Of a DNA stretch of 64,000 nt, positions 34,875 through 44,166 are shown piece by piece (positions within the stretch are counted from its first letter, which is position 1; every line of letters starts with the position of its first letter). The DNA is from Marinobacterium weihaiense. GTDB lineage: Bacteria; Pseudomonadota; Gammaproteobacteria; Pseudomonadales; Balneatricaceae. The stretch covers positions 160,186 through 224,185 of the forward strand of contig NZ_JAHQZT010000002.1 of NCBI RefSeq assembly GCF_019061305.1, read 5' to 3'. The notes under the pieces are model-generated. The model was not told the DNA's origin, made no database searches, and worked only from the letters and a program-made list of their open reading frames with translations. Made by a program: the position numbers and the translations under genes.

Positions 34875-36856
34875 ACTGACCTCTTGCGCGGCAACTGCTG
34901 TCTCAATCGACGACACAGTTGCAGCATTTCGCCACGCACGTCGTGACTGCACTCACCGGCATAGCGCTGCTGTTCATCCAGCCATGCCAAACGCTGCATC
35001 TCCGCCCGCATGGAGGGCCATTCATCGGCCAAGCGCGTCAGCCAAGCCGAAACAGTCTCGGCAGGTTCACGCCCCCAGCCCAACCGCTGCAGGGCCTGCT
35101 GCAACGCCTGCAGTTGACGCTCCAGCGGGTCGGGATGACGTACCCGACGCGGACGCAGCTGCCACCAGGCCACCAGACCAAAGACCACCCCGGTCGGCAG
35201 TAACCAGGCCAGGACCAGACGCCAGGTATCACTCCCCCCGAGCCAGTCCTCCAACAAACCGGATTGTTCACCCTGATAGTTCAGTACCCAACGATGCCAG
35301 GCAAAATTAAAGGCATCATAACGTTGACTCAGGGTGCGCAGCCAAGCGATGTCCAAGCCGGTGGCGGCACGACCGAACCGCGTCTGATCCGTGTCAAAAA
35401 AATCACCCGCCGACATGCGGATCCGTTCAGGCGCCACCGCCGCGGTCGGGTCCAGACGGCGCCAGCCTTGCCCCGGCAGCCAGGCTTCCACCCAGGCATG
35501 GGCATCATACTGGCGCACCTGGATATAGCGTTCGTATGGGTTCCATTCCCCGCCCTGGTAGCCGGTCACGACACGGGCCGGAATACCGGCGCTGCGCAGA
35601 ACAAAGGCCGTGGCACTGGCAAAGTGCTCGCAGTATCCCTGCTGAGTGTCAAACAGGAACGCATCAACGCTGTCTCGGCCCAGCCGCCCCGGCTCCAGGG
35701 TGTAGACATAGGAGCGATTGAAACGCTGCATCAACGCCCGTATCAGGGCCTGAGGGTCGCCACCGGCTTGTTGCTGCAGCTGACGGGCCAAGGCCCTGCT
35801 TTGCAGGTTGCCGCCTCGAGGCAACTGCAGATAATGGCGCTGCTCAGCCGCTGTTAACAACGGCTGTAAACGGTACGCCGGGGACGAGCGCAGTTCATAC
35901 TGACGCCGCCGCTCTAGCGGCGCATCAAGCTGCAGGGTCCGCACTGCACTCAGGGCCATACCCGGTGCCGGCGCCAGTGGCTGATCCAACGCCACTAGCC
36001 AGGGTCGGCCGCTGGGTTCCATCACCACGCTATACTCCAATACCGCGCCCTCAGCGGTCATTTTTTCGGGACGCAGCCGCTGCCGTGTAGCAGGATCGGG
36101 ACGCGTCCAGCGGCGTCCGTCAAATTCACTCATTACCAACGCTCGCCAGTACCGCTGCTCGGGAGGCGGCGCCTCATCATGTTCAAAGGTAGCGCGAAAG
36201 GCCAGAGCGCTGGACTGTGCCAGTGATTCTATATCCCCCGGCGACAGCTCATCCGACAGCCCTGTCGTAGCCCCACTGCCCTGCACTCTGACAGACCAGA
36301 GGGGATCCAGACGCGGAAACAGGAAAAACAGCACCAACATGAAGGGCACAGCGGGTAACAACAGCTTGGCTGCGGTTTTCAGGTTGGTGCTGTAACGCCC
36401 GGCGCCGGCCCCCTGCTGAATGCTGTTCAACGCTGCCAGAATCAACAGGGTAACCGCCAGTATGTACAGCGCCATCCAGAATGATTCATCGAACAGAAAA
36501 CTCGTGGCAGCCACAAACAGGCAGACAAACAGGACCACGAACGCATCCCGCCGGTGATACACCTCCAGCAACTTCAGTGACAGCGCCACAATCAGCAGCG
36601 CCACCATGCTTTCGGGGCCGGCGCGGTGATTGAAACTCAGAATCAGGCCAATACTGGCCGCCGCAACCAATACGGCCTTGACCAGCCAATGCGGAAACGG
36701 CCAGCGACCACTGTGAATCATCAGGCGCGAGCCGGTACTCGCCAGCAGCAGCGCCAGCACCCATAAGGGCAACCAGGTCACATGCGGTACCACGGCCAGT
36801 AAAACGGCTACCAACTGCAGGGCAACCGCGGTACGACTGATCTGTGCACTCTTCAT
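34871..36856 (-). CDS. TgpA-type transglutaminase membrane protein
   Basis: 661 residues with the TgpA layout: about six N-terminal membrane helices (DUF3488, about 10-180), a periplasmic transglutaminase domain, a further membrane helix (about 560-580) and a cytoplasmic DUF4129-like tail. The catalytic triad is visible: Cys409 in QGYCEHFASATAFVL, His in YDAHAWVEAW, and Asp in WRRLDPTAA. In Pseudomonas aeruginosa TgpA is essential; its substrate is unknown. ATGA overlaps at both ends tie it to DUF58 upstream and the YgjP-like gene downstream. Confidence 0.94.
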   Translation of the reverse strand: MKSAQISRTAVALQLVAVLLAVVPHVTWLPLWVLALLLASTGSRLMIHSGRWPFPHWLVKAVLVAAASIGLILSFNHRAGPESMVALLIVALSLKLLEVYHRRDAFVVLFVCLFVAATSFLFDESFWMALYILAVTLLILAALNSIQQGAGAGRYSTNLKTAAKLLLPAVPFMLVLFFLFPRLDPLWSVRVQGSGATTGLSDELSPGDIESLAQSSALAFRATFEHDEAPPPEQRYWRALVMSEFDGRRWTRPDPATRQRLRPEKMTAEGAVLEYSVVMEPSGRPWLVALDQPLAPAPGMALSAVRTLQLDAPLERRRQYELRSSPAYRLQPLLTAAEQRHYLQLPRGGNLQSRALARQLQQQAGGDPQALIRALMQRFNRSYVYTLEPGRLGRDSVDAFLFDTQQGYCEHFASATAFVLRSAGIPARVVTGYQGGEWNPYERYIQVRQYDAHAWVEAWLPGQGWRRLDPTAAVAPERIRMSAGDFFDTDQTRFGRAATGLDIAWLRTLSQRYDAFNFAWHRWVLNYQGEQSGLLEDWLGGSDTWRLVLAWLLPTGVVFGLVAWWQLRPRRVRHPDPLERQLQALQQALQRLGWGREPAETVSAWLTRLADEWPSMRAEMQRLAWLDEQQRYAGECSHDVRGEMLQLCRRLRQQLPRKRSV

Positions 36857-37836
36857 TCGGTCACCTCCAATCCATAGAGGGCCAAAGCACTCAAGGCCCG
36901 TGTCCGCTGGCCTTCACCACTGGCAGGAGGCAGTACGAAACTGCCCAGTTTGATGCCGTAACGCACATCTCGACGTGACAGTTCCAACACCCAGCCGGTC
37001 AACTTTGACAACCGTCGCTCCAGTGCTTCTCCCCCAAGCATGTCCAAATCGAGCCAGAGATCCGGATCCTGATGACCTTCAAACTGCTTGGCGTGCAGCC
37101 CTCGCCCACGGGCATAGCTTTTCCAATCGACTTGACGCGGCGACATCCCGGGCTCAAAACGGGTCAGGCCGCCAAAGTCGTCCTCACCGGCTCGCCGTGA
37201 CAGCGAATCCTGCCCCTGCCCTGTCGCCGGTTGCAGCGCCGACGGCAGGGGCACATCCAGCGGTGCAGGGTAGACCAGCACCTTCGCGTCCAAATTCAGC
37301 CAAGCCCAGGCACGAAAAAGCCCCAAGGGAAAAGTGGTTTGCAGCCTGAGTCCGCCGGGTCGCAACCAACCCCGTTGAGCGGCCGGGCAGTCCAGTTGCA
37401 CCCTTTGCCGCGTCTGAACCACATCCAGTATGCGTGGCAGCGTCTGTGCGGCCAACTGCAACTGCAACTGCTCGCGCGTGCGCCGTGCGGACCCTTTGAG
37501 CTCAATCTCGAACCCGGCCTGCTCACCAGCGAAACAGGGCTGCGCATCCTGCACTTCCACCTCGATGCCCGCCAGATTGCTGTAGGTATGGAAGATGGCG
37601 CTCATGAAGACGCCCAGCAACAAAAACGTCAGCGCGTAGATCAGGTTATTTTCATAGTTGATTGCCATTACCAACAACAGCACCAACAGCAATAGATAGA
37701 CGCTGCCAGCGCGCGTCGGCAGGATGAAAATTCGGTTCTGGGTCAGACGGTGCGAGCGGGCCGGCTGTTGCCGCGACAACATCCAGCGTCGTATGCGGCG
37801 CCGGGCCCCCTGCAGCTGCTCAGTGGCCAAGGACAT
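36853..37836 (-). CDS. DUF58 protein of the MoxR-TgpA operon
   Basis: 327 residues: two adjacent membrane helices (about 43-80, IFILPTRAGSVYLLLLVLLL), then the DUF58 domain with FEPGMSPRQVDWKSYARGRG and KQFEGHQDPDLWLDLD. The last segment corresponds to a degenerate von Willebrand-like domain. Start: ATG 37836 preceded by GAGGTGG; the open frame extends 82 codons further, but that part is antisense-like noise inside moxR. It overlaps moxR by 17 bp and tgpA by 4 bp. DUF58 proteins are co-encoded with MoxR ATPases and thought to be membrane partners for assembly or maturation. Confidence 0.92.
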   Translation of the reverse strand: MSLATEQLQGARRRIRRWMLSRQQPARSHRLTQNRIFILPTRAGSVYLLLLVLLLVMAINYENNLIYALTFLLLGVFMSAIFHTYSNLAGIEVEVQDAQPCFAGEQAGFEIELKGSARRTREQLQLQLAAQTLPRILDVVQTRQRVQLDCPAAQRGWLRPGGLRLQTTFPLGLFRAWAWLNLDAKVLVYPAPLDVPLPSALQPATGQGQDSLSRRAGEDDFGGLTRFEPGMSPRQVDWKSYARGRGLHAKQFEGHQDPDLWLDLDMLGGEALERRLSKLTGWVLELSRRDVRYGIKLGSFVLPPASGEGQRTRALSALALYGLEVTE

Positions 37837-38755
37837 CCACCTCAGCCAGCAGCCGTGCCACCAGGCGGTCACCCTCCTGTCCCGACAGGTCATCGGCTGA
37901 GCGAATACGGTGCCCAACCACCGGCCCCAGCACCGCCTGCACGTCTTCGGGTACAACATGGTCACGCCCCGCCAACCAGGCCCAGCAGCGGGCACACCGC
38001 AACAGTGCCAGCCCTCCTCGAGGTGACACGCCATAGCTGAAACCGGCGGCGTCGCGGGTATGCTGCAGCAGCCGCTGCACATACGCGATCAGACTTGATG
38101 AGGCATGCACTTCGGCACAGGCCGCCTGGGCTGCAGCCAAGCGTTCGGGCGGCAACTGCTGCTCCAGCTGGCGAGCCTGGTTACGCGTCCCTCCACCCGC
38201 CAACAGCTGACGCTCGACTTCAGGCGCCGGATACCCCAGGCTGATGCGCATCAGGAAACGGTCCAGCTGAGACTCGGGCAACGGGAAGGTGCCATATTGG
38301 CTGGAGGGGTTCTGGGTTGCGATCACAAAAAACGGTTCGGGCAGCGCATAACGCTCACCGTCGACACTGACCTGACCTTCTTCCATCGCTTCCAGCAACG
38401 CCGACTGGGTCTTGGGGGTGGCACGGTTGATTTCATCCGCCAGCAGCAGCTGGGTAAAGACCGGCCCGGGGTGAAAGCGAAAGCGGCTCTCGGCGGCATC
38501 AAAAATGGAGACGCCGGTAATGTCGGCCGGCAACATGTCACTGGTGAACTGAATACGCTTGTCATCCACGCCAAGCACCCGCGCCAACGCGTGCGCCAGC
38601 GTGGTTTTGCCCATGCCCGGCAGGTCTTCAATCAATAAATGCCCTTCCGCCAGCAGACAGGTCATGGCCAGTCGTACGGATGATGTCTTGCCCAGCAGGA
38701 CGGTCGACAACGACGCCAGCGCCTGGTCTACTTCTTTGCGTAATGTATCAGCCAC
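37820..38755 (-). CDS. MoxR-family AAA+ ATPase
   Basis: 311 residues with a single AAA+ module: Walker A EDLPGMGKTTLAHAL (about 37-51), Walker B LLADEINRATPKTQSALLEA, sensor 1 FFVIATQNPSSQYGTFPLPE, and the arginine-finger region DRFLMRISLGYP. The C-terminal lid has SPRGGLALLRCARCWA, typical of the MRP/RavA-like MoxR clade. Likely a chaperone for the downstream DUF58/TgpA membrane proteins. Start is GTG at 38755 with GGGAG 6 nt upstream. First gene of a four-gene operon. Confidence 0.95.
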   Translation of the reverse strand: MADTLRKEVDQALASLSTVLLGKTSSVRLAMTCLLAEGHLLIEDLPGMGKTTLAHALARVLGVDDKRIQFTSDMLPADITGVSIFDAAESRFRFHPGPVFTQLLLADEINRATPKTQSALLEAMEEGQVSVDGERYALPEPFFVIATQNPSSQYGTFPLPESQLDRFLMRISLGYPAPEVERQLLAGGGTRNQARQLEQQLPPERLAAAQAACAEVHASSSLIAYVQRLLQHTRDAAGFSYGVSPRGGLALLRCARCWAWLAGRDHVVPEDVQAVLGPVVGHRIRSADDLSGQEGDRLVARLLAEVDVLGH

Positions 38756-38801
38756 GTTTCACTCCCTCGACATTTGGCCGACAGTCTACCTGTCACCTTA
38801 G

Positions 38802-39764
38802 TCAGCGACCAGTGTCGAACGCCGCCAACAGTCGCTGTGCACTGTGCCAGGCCCCTTCGAGGCCAGCCCCGCCAACCCAGTCACCGCAGACACCCAAAGT
38901 CCCGCAGGGGGACAAGGGCTCGGAGCCGGGTGATACCGCTACCTGGCTATACAGCCAGCGATGAACACGCTGAGTCACCGGGGTGAAACCAGCCCCGGCC
39001 AAATCGGACACAGCATGCAGCAGCTGCTCGGCAATCCAGTCGGGGTGCGCATCGACATGAGCTGCCGACCAGTCTTCACGTGCCTGCAGCTGCCAGATAT
39101 TGCCGCTGCGCTGCGGCTTGCCGCAGTCACGACAAATGCGTGCCAACACGGGATGTTCGCCTTCAAGCCAGTCAATCTCGGCCAGGGCCTCAGGACACGC
39201 GGGCTGCTCGGCCAGCATCACCCAGGCCGGCGCCATCACCACCTCTTGTGCACGCTGCTGAAGCGCCGGCACGGCGGCCAGCAGAGGAACCGCCTGAGGG
39301 CCCGGCACGGCAAGCACAACACGGTCGTAGGGACCATGCACGCTATCATCATCCATGACCAGCTGCCAGCCGGCATCCAGTGGCTCAATGGCCCGCACGC
39401 GGCTTTGTGTATAGAGAGTGGTACCTTCCAGCAGCTGACGCGTGAGTGCGCTGGCGCGCGGCACGGGAACCTGCAGCGACCGTTCGCCCTGCAGTTCAAG
39501 TTGAAAATTCGCCACCTGTACTGTCCAGGCCTGGATCGGCAACTCGGGCGACAATGCACGCAGCTCGTTGGCCAAATCCGTCGGGATCATCGGCGCCCCC
39601 AGATCAGCACTGCTGCCCCCCAGACGTGCCGCGGCCAAGCGCCCGCCGGTGCCTCGACTCTTGTCGAACACATCCGGCGTACAACCGCGCCGACGCAACC
39701 CGAAGGCAACCAGGCTCCCCGCCAATCCCGCCCCGACAATGGCCACTCGCTGCTTTGCTGTCAT
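38802..39764 (-). CDS. FAD-dependent amine-oxidase/renalase-like protein
   Basis: 320 residues with an N-terminal Rossmann motif for FAD (VAIVGAGLAGSLVAFGLRRR, about 7-26), followed by DVFDKSRGTGGRLAAARL, and a C-terminal second FAD contact (LGVCGDWVGGAGLEGAWHSA). This is the pattern of the bacterial renalase-like NAD(P)-binding flavoprotein family, in which some members oxidise isomeric beta-NAD(P)H. Substrate is not established here. Start ATG 39764 with GGAGG 7 nt upstream. It lies 46 bp upstream of moxR on the same strand and could be part of that transcript. Confidence 0.88.
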   Translation of the reverse strand: MTAKQRVAIVGAGLAGSLVAFGLRRRGCTPDVFDKSRGTGGRLAAARLGGSSADLGAPMIPTDLANELRALSPELPIQAWTVQVANFQLELQGERSLQVPVPRASALTRQLLEGTTLYTQSRVRAIEPLDAGWQLVMDDDSVHGPYDRVVLAVPGPQAVPLLAAVPALQQRAQEVVMAPAWVMLAEQPACPEALAEIDWLEGEHPVLARICRDCGKPQRSGNIWQLQAREDWSAAHVDAHPDWIAEQLLHAVSDLAGAGFTPVTQRVHRWLYSQVAVSPGSEPLSPCGTLGVCGDWVGGAGLEGAWHSAQRLLAAFDTGR

Positions 39765-39924
39765 TCCCTAACCTCCCACAAAAAGAGATATCTACGGTTT
39801 TTTCCTGTCTCGGGATCACTCCCCGCCGGTTTCGGGTTGCACCCTGGATACGCGATGGTTAGCATGTGCCGTCAAACCAACCGGGAGCCCTGCAAGCTGC
39901 CCTGTTACCGGCTTTACACCCTTT

Positions 39925-39961
39925 GTGCTCAGGCAAAGGACACGGCGGGTAGCCTGAGCAC
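39925..39961 (+). promoter_or_regulatory. 10-bp perfect hairpin upstream of slyD
   Basis: GTGCTCAGGC (39925-39934) pairs perfectly with GCCTGAGCAC (39952-39961) across a 17-nt loop, ending 32 bp before the slyD ATG and 20 bp before its AGGAG. No U-run follows, so it is not an intrinsic terminator. It may be an mRNA-stabilising 5' hairpin or an operator. The rest of 39765-39993 shows no gene. Confidence 0.5.
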
Positions 39962-39993
39962 CGACGCATCTCTGATCAACCAGGAGACCCCTG

Positions 39994-40476
39994 ATGCAGA
40001 TCGCTGAAAAATCCGTTGTATCCATTCACTACACCCTGACCAACGCCGAAGGCAATGTGCTGGACAGCTCCAACGGTCAGGAGCCCCTGGCTTACCTGCA
40101 CGGTGCCGGCAACATCATCCCGGGCCTGGAAAACGCGCTGGCAGGCAAGGCCGTTGGTGACAGCCTGCAAGTAACCGTTGAGCCTGAAGAAGGCTACGGC
40201 CCGGTGCGTGACGAGCTGGTACAGGACGTTGATCGCAGCGCCTTCGCCGGCATCGATGACGTTCAGCCCGGCATGCAGTTCATGGCGCAGACCCCCTGGG
40301 GCGAGCAGCCGGTGACCGTCGTCAAGGTTGAAGGCGACAACATCACGCTGGATGGCAACCATCCGCTGGCGGGACAGACTCTGACGTTCGACGTTGAAGT
40401 TGTTGAAATCCGTGAAGCGAGCGATGAAGAAGTCGAGCACGGCCACGTGCACGGCGAAGGTGGTCACCAGCACTAA
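39994..40476 (+). CDS. slyD: FKBP-type peptidyl-prolyl isomerase SlyD
   Basis: Cytoplasmic PPIase/chaperone that in E. coli also supplies nickel for hydrogenase. 160 residues: FKBP halves (VVSIHYTLTNAEGNVLDSS; FDVEVVEIREAS), the inserted-flap chaperone domain (about 70-125), and a short His-rich metal-binding tail GHVHGEGGHQH, shorter than the E. coli tail. AGGAG lies 7 nt before ATG 39994. A perfect hairpin lies upstream and a strong terminator downstream, so it is monocistronic. Confidence 0.96.
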   Translation: MQIAEKSVVSIHYTLTNAEGNVLDSSNGQEPLAYLHGAGNIIPGLENALAGKAVGDSLQVTVEPEEGYGPVRDELVQDVDRSAFAGIDDVQPGMQFMAQTPWGEQPVTVVKVEGDNITLDGNHPLAGQTLTFDVEVVEIREASDEEVEHGHVHGEGGHQH

Positions 40477-40492
40477 GGCCACACCTGCAACG

Positions 40493-40524
40493 AAAAACCG
40501 GCTTCTGATGAAGCCGGTTTTTTT
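40493..40524. terminator. bidirectional terminator between slyD and amtB
   Basis: AACCGGCTTC/GAAGCCGGTT 10-bp perfect stem with a TGAT loop, T7 tract on the plus strand and A5 on the other side (T5 for leftward transcription). It serves slyD (ending 40476) and amtB (ending 40542). Confidence 0.93.
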
Positions 40525-40541
40525 ATGCCTTGTCGCCCGTT

Positions 40542-41753
40542 TCAACGATCATCCGACGTGGATTCGATACGATGGATGCTCAAGTCGGCACCGTTGTACT
40601 CCTGCTCGGCATCCAGCCGCAAACCGACCAGCTGACGCAGGACGCCATACACGATCAGACCGCCCACCACGGCAATGCCAACGCCCAGTACGGAACCGGC
40701 CAGCTGCGCCATGAAACTGACCCCACCCAGGCCGCCCAGCGTCTCGCTGCCGAAAATACCGGCTGCCAGACCACCCCAGACACCGCAGAGCCCGTGCAGC
40801 GGCCACACGCCCAGCACATCATCGATTTTCCAGCGTGTCTGCAACAGGGTGAAGCTCCAGACGAAAAGCACACCAGCAACCGCACCCACCACCAGTGACC
40901 CCAGCGGGTGCATGACATCGGAACCGGCACATACCGCCACCAGACCGGCCAGCGGCCCGTTATGAATGAAGCCGGGGTCATTGCGTCCGGCGATCAGTGC
41001 ACTGATGATGCCGCCGACCATCGCCATCAGACTGTTGACCGCCACCAGCCCCGAAATGCCCTCCAGTGTCTGGGCCGACATGACATTGAAGCCGAACCAG
41101 CCGATGCAAAGAATCCAGGCCCCCAGGGCCAGAAAGGGGATGTTGGACGGCGGAAACGCCACCAGCCGACCGCCCTTGTAGCGTCCCTGGCGAATGCCCA
41201 GCATCAGCACCGCAACCAGCCCTAGCCAACCGCCGACTCCGTGCACCACCACCGAACCGGCAAAGTCATGAAAGGGCGCGCCGAACCAGGTTTCCAGCCA
41301 GGCCTGAATGCCGTAGTTGCCATTCCAGGCAATGCCTTCAAACAGCGGATATACCAGACCGACCACAAGGGCCGAAGCCGTCAGAAACGGCCAGAAGCGG
41401 CCGCGTTCGGCAATACCGCCGGAGATAATGGCCGGAATCGCCGCTGCAAACGTCATCAGAAAAAAGAATTTGACCAGTGCGTAGCCGTTGTTTTCAGACA
41501 GCACGGCCGCACTGTCGTAAAAGGTGACGCCATACGCCAGCCAGTACCCGACCAGCAGATAGGCCAGCGCCGAAAAGCCGAAATCACTCATGATCTTGGC
41601 CAGTGCATTGACCTGGTTCTTGCGCCTTACCGTGCCGACCTCCAGAAATGCAAAGCCGGCATGCATGGCGAACACCATGACTGCCCCCAGCAAAATGAAC
41701 ATCGTATTGGCACTTTGCGTCAGCGTGCCGATAGCCGTACTGATCGAATCCAC
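40542..41753 (-). CDS. amtB: ammonium transporter AmtB
   Basis: Amt/Mep/Rh-family trimeric ammonium channel with 11 hydrophobic helices; 403 residues from the proposed start. Conserved sequence includes FLEVGTVRRKNQVNAL, the Phe-gate region FAAAIPAIISGGIAERGRFW, FAGSVVVHGVGGWLGLVAVL with the first pore His, and GVWPLHGLCGVWGGLAAGIF with the second. Start: a GTG at 41753, preceded by GGAGG with a 7-nt gap; the open frame's extra 58 codons upstream are low-quality and precede the family's N-terminus. No signal sequence and no glnK neighbour. A sigma-54-type promoter lies upstream, which supports nitrogen control. Confidence 0.95.
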   Translation of the reverse strand: MDSISTAIGTLTQSANTMFILLGAVMVFAMHAGFAFLEVGTVRRKNQVNALAKIMSDFGFSALAYLLVGYWLAYGVTFYDSAAVLSENNGYALVKFFFLMTFAAAIPAIISGGIAERGRFWPFLTASALVVGLVYPLFEGIAWNGNYGIQAWLETWFGAPFHDFAGSVVVHGVGGWLGLVAVLMLGIRQGRYKGGRLVAFPPSNIPFLALGAWILCIGWFGFNVMSAQTLEGISGLVAVNSLMAMVGGIISALIAGRNDPGFIHNGPLAGLVAVCAGSDVMHPLGSLVVGAVAGVLFVWSFTLLQTRWKIDDVLGVWPLHGLCGVWGGLAAGIFGSETLGGLGGVSFMAQLAGSVLGVGIAVVGGLIVYGVLRQLVGLRLDAEQEYNGADLSIHRIESTSDDR

Positions 41754-41911
41754 GTCGCGTCCTCCGTCAGGTTGGAGAGTGCCTCTTTGCCGGGCACGCG
41801 CACCAAAAAGTGGCAGCGCCGCCGAGCACCCTCGAATCAGAATAGCGCACGTGCCGGCCTGCACTGTCTGAAAACAGCACAGGCCGGAGTGCGCATCGGA
41901 CGAAGGTATAA

Positions 41912-41926
41912 GCAGCTTTCGTGCCA
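41912..41926 (-). promoter_or_regulatory. sigma-54 (-24/-12) promoter for amtB
   Basis: The minus strand reads TGGCACGAAAGCTGC, matching the RpoN consensus TGGCAC-N5-TTGC except C for the first T of the -12 element, with the invariant GG and GC separated by exactly 10 nt. The predicted start is near 41900, giving a leader of about 150 nt before the amtB GTG. amtB is a classic NtrC/RpoN target, so the context fits. I did not find a convincing NtrC site; the enhancer would have to lie within the 3' end of rlmL. Confidence 0.6.
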
Positions 41927-41963
41927 CTCTGATGGCCCCGGCGGCCTGCTCCGCCAGCAGACG

Positions 41964-44105
41964 TTAGCGGTGACGTATTTCGAAGCAGCAGTGAATCTTG
42001 CTGTTACGCTTGAAGTCGGGATCCAGTGTTTGTGCCGTGACATCACGGATATCGAATGCCGCCAACGCCTCCCGGTCAATGCTGAAACGGCGATAATTGT
42101 TGGAGAAGATCAGCAGTCCGTCCTCCTTCAGCAGCGCCATCGCACCTTCGATCAAACGTACATGGTCACGTTGCACATCCAGCACGTCCTGCATTCGCTT
42201 GGAGTTGGAAAAGGTGGGCGGATCCATGAAGATCAGGTCATAACGCTCGGCGCGGGGCTGCTCCAGCCACTTGAAACAGTCCGATTGCACCAGCTTGTGC
42301 TGTGCCTTGGGCAGCCCATTGAGTTCCATGTTGCGCCGTGCCCATTCCAGGTAGGTCGCCGACATGTCAACACTGGTTGTGGTGCTGGCCCCGCCCACAC
42401 CAGCATGGACGCTGGCGGTCGCGGTATAGCAGAACAGGTTGAGGACATCCTTGCCCCGGGCCAGCTGCTGGATGCGATGGCGCACCGGGCGGTGATCGAG
42501 AAACAGACCGGTATCCAGGTAATCATGCAGGTTGACCTGCAACCGGCAGCCATGCTCCAGCACCTCCATGAAATGGCCGCTTTCATCCTGGCGCTCATAC
42601 TGCTGCTGCCCCTGCTGACGCTTGCGCTGCTTCAATACCACGCGCTCAGCCGGCAGCTCAAGCACCACCGGCACCGCCTGCATCACGTCCTGCAGGCGCG
42701 AAAACGCCTTCACCGGATCCACCTTGGCCGGCGGTGCATATTCCTGCACGACCGCATGTCCCGGATAGATATCGATGGCCACCGCGTACTCTGGCATGTC
42801 GGCATCATAGGCGCGGTAACAGCTGATCTGTTCGCGCTTGACCCAACGCGACAGCTGCTTGAGGTTTTTCTTGAGCCGGTTGGCAAACATCTGCGCCGAC
42901 TCGGACAAGCCGTCCGCAGACACTTCGGCCTTAGCTGCCGCGGCATCGGACTCGACACGCTCGTGCACCTTGAACAGCAACAGCTTGCTGTCGATGGCGC
43001 CGTTGAACATGCGGTACTGACGGTCGGCCCGCAGCTTCATCACCTTGCACAGATCCGGGTTGCCGGTGAACACAGCAACCTGCCAGTCAACGAAACCGGC
43101 CTTGAGCCGTTCGCCCAGGGTACGATAGAGGAACATCAGGGACGAGGTCTCCCCCAGACGCTCCCCATAGGGCGGGTTGGTCACCACCAGGCCCGGACGG
43201 TTCTCGGGCAACGCCGCCAGCTGTTCCAGTGGACGCTGACTGAACACGATCCGATCCGCCACACCGGCACGGCGTGCGTTTTCACGGGCCCGACCCAGGA
43301 CGTTTTCATCGGCATCAAACCCGAAAAAGCGCGCCTGCAGCTGTGCCAGTCCCTGCTGACGTCGCTGTTCAGCTTCCGCCTGAAGTTCGCTCCAGAGACG
43401 GCTGTCGTGGCCCAGCCAGCGGCTGAATCCGAAGCGCTGACGGAACAGACCGGGCGCCACATCGGCCGCCATCAGCGCGGCTTCGATCAACAGGGTGCCG
43501 GAACCGCACATCGGGTCCAATACCGGTGCGGCCGTATCCGCAAACGGCCAGCCAGCACGCTGCAATACCGCGGCCGCCAGGTTTTCCTTCATCGGTGCTG
43601 CACCCGCCTTGAGACGGTAGCCACGTCGGTGCAGGCTCTCACCGGACAGGTCGAGGGCAACAGTGACACGGTCCCGGTGCAGATGGACATTGATCCGTAG
43701 ATCCGGCTGATTGCGATCGACCGTCGGACGCTGCCCGGTGGCAGTACGAATCTGGTCAACCACGGCATCCTTGACCTTGAGGGCACCAAAATGGGTGTTG
43801 TTGATCTCGCGCGAGCGGCCCGTGAAGTCCACCGTCAAGGTGCCGGACGGGCGCAGGTGAGCCAGCCAGTCCACGTCTTGTACACGCTGGTACAGGGCGT
43901 CCGCGTTTTCCGCTTCCCCTTCGGCCAGCGGCATCAGCACCCGGTTGCCCAAACGCGACCACAGGCAGATACGGTAGGCCAGCGCCAGGTCACCGTCGGT
44001 ATAGACACCGGCCACGGTCTGGCGCGTGCCCTCACCGCCCAGCGCGATGATTTCGTCCTGAAGCAGGTTTTCCAGGCCCTTGGGGCAGGTAATGAATAGT
44101 TTCAT
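41964..44105 (-). CDS. rlmL: 23S rRNA methyltransferase RlmL (RlmKL)
   Basis: Fused bifunctional enzyme that makes m2G2445 (RlmL half) and m7G2069 (RlmK half) in 23S rRNA. 713 residues (E. coli 702). Order: THUMP domain (about 45-155), first methyltransferase with VLDPMCGSGTLLIEAALMA and the catalytic VVTNPPYGERLG, then the second with LNLFCYTATASVHAG and IFMDPPTFSNSKRMQDV. ATG 44105. It is divergent from rmf across a 319-bp AT-rich region. Confidence 0.97.
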   Translation of the reverse strand: MKLFITCPKGLENLLQDEIIALGGEGTRQTVAGVYTDGDLALAYRICLWSRLGNRVLMPLAEGEAENADALYQRVQDVDWLAHLRPSGTLTVDFTGRSREINNTHFGALKVKDAVVDQIRTATGQRPTVDRNQPDLRINVHLHRDRVTVALDLSGESLHRRGYRLKAGAAPMKENLAAAVLQRAGWPFADTAAPVLDPMCGSGTLLIEAALMAADVAPGLFRQRFGFSRWLGHDSRLWSELQAEAEQRRQQGLAQLQARFFGFDADENVLGRARENARRAGVADRIVFSQRPLEQLAALPENRPGLVVTNPPYGERLGETSSLMFLYRTLGERLKAGFVDWQVAVFTGNPDLCKVMKLRADRQYRMFNGAIDSKLLLFKVHERVESDAAAAKAEVSADGLSESAQMFANRLKKNLKQLSRWVKREQISCYRAYDADMPEYAVAIDIYPGHAVVQEYAPPAKVDPVKAFSRLQDVMQAVPVVLELPAERVVLKQRKRQQGQQQYERQDESGHFMEVLEHGCRLQVNLHDYLDTGLFLDHRPVRHRIQQLARGKDVLNLFCYTATASVHAGVGGASTTTSVDMSATYLEWARRNMELNGLPKAQHKLVQSDCFKWLEQPRAERYDLIFMDPPTFSNSKRMQDVLDVQRDHVRLIEGAMALLKEDGLLIFSNNYRRFSIDREALAAFDIRDVTAQTLDPDFKRNSKIHCCFEIRHR

Positions 44106-44166
44106 GGGCAGGGTGACTCCGATACTGATAAACCCGGTCAGGCAGCTGAACCCCTGCTGACTGCAA

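Noticed and set aside
38961..40007. 348-codon plus-strand frame ending at the slyD start
   Set aside because: Antisense to the FAD oxidoreductase gene over most of its length and without recognisable domains; the last part is the slyD leader.
41241..43700. 819-codon open frame on the plus strand opposite amtB and rlmL
   Set aside because: It is wholly antisense to two confidently identified genes, has no family-like motifs and is His/Gln/Arg-rich, as expected from reading high-GC coding DNA backwards.
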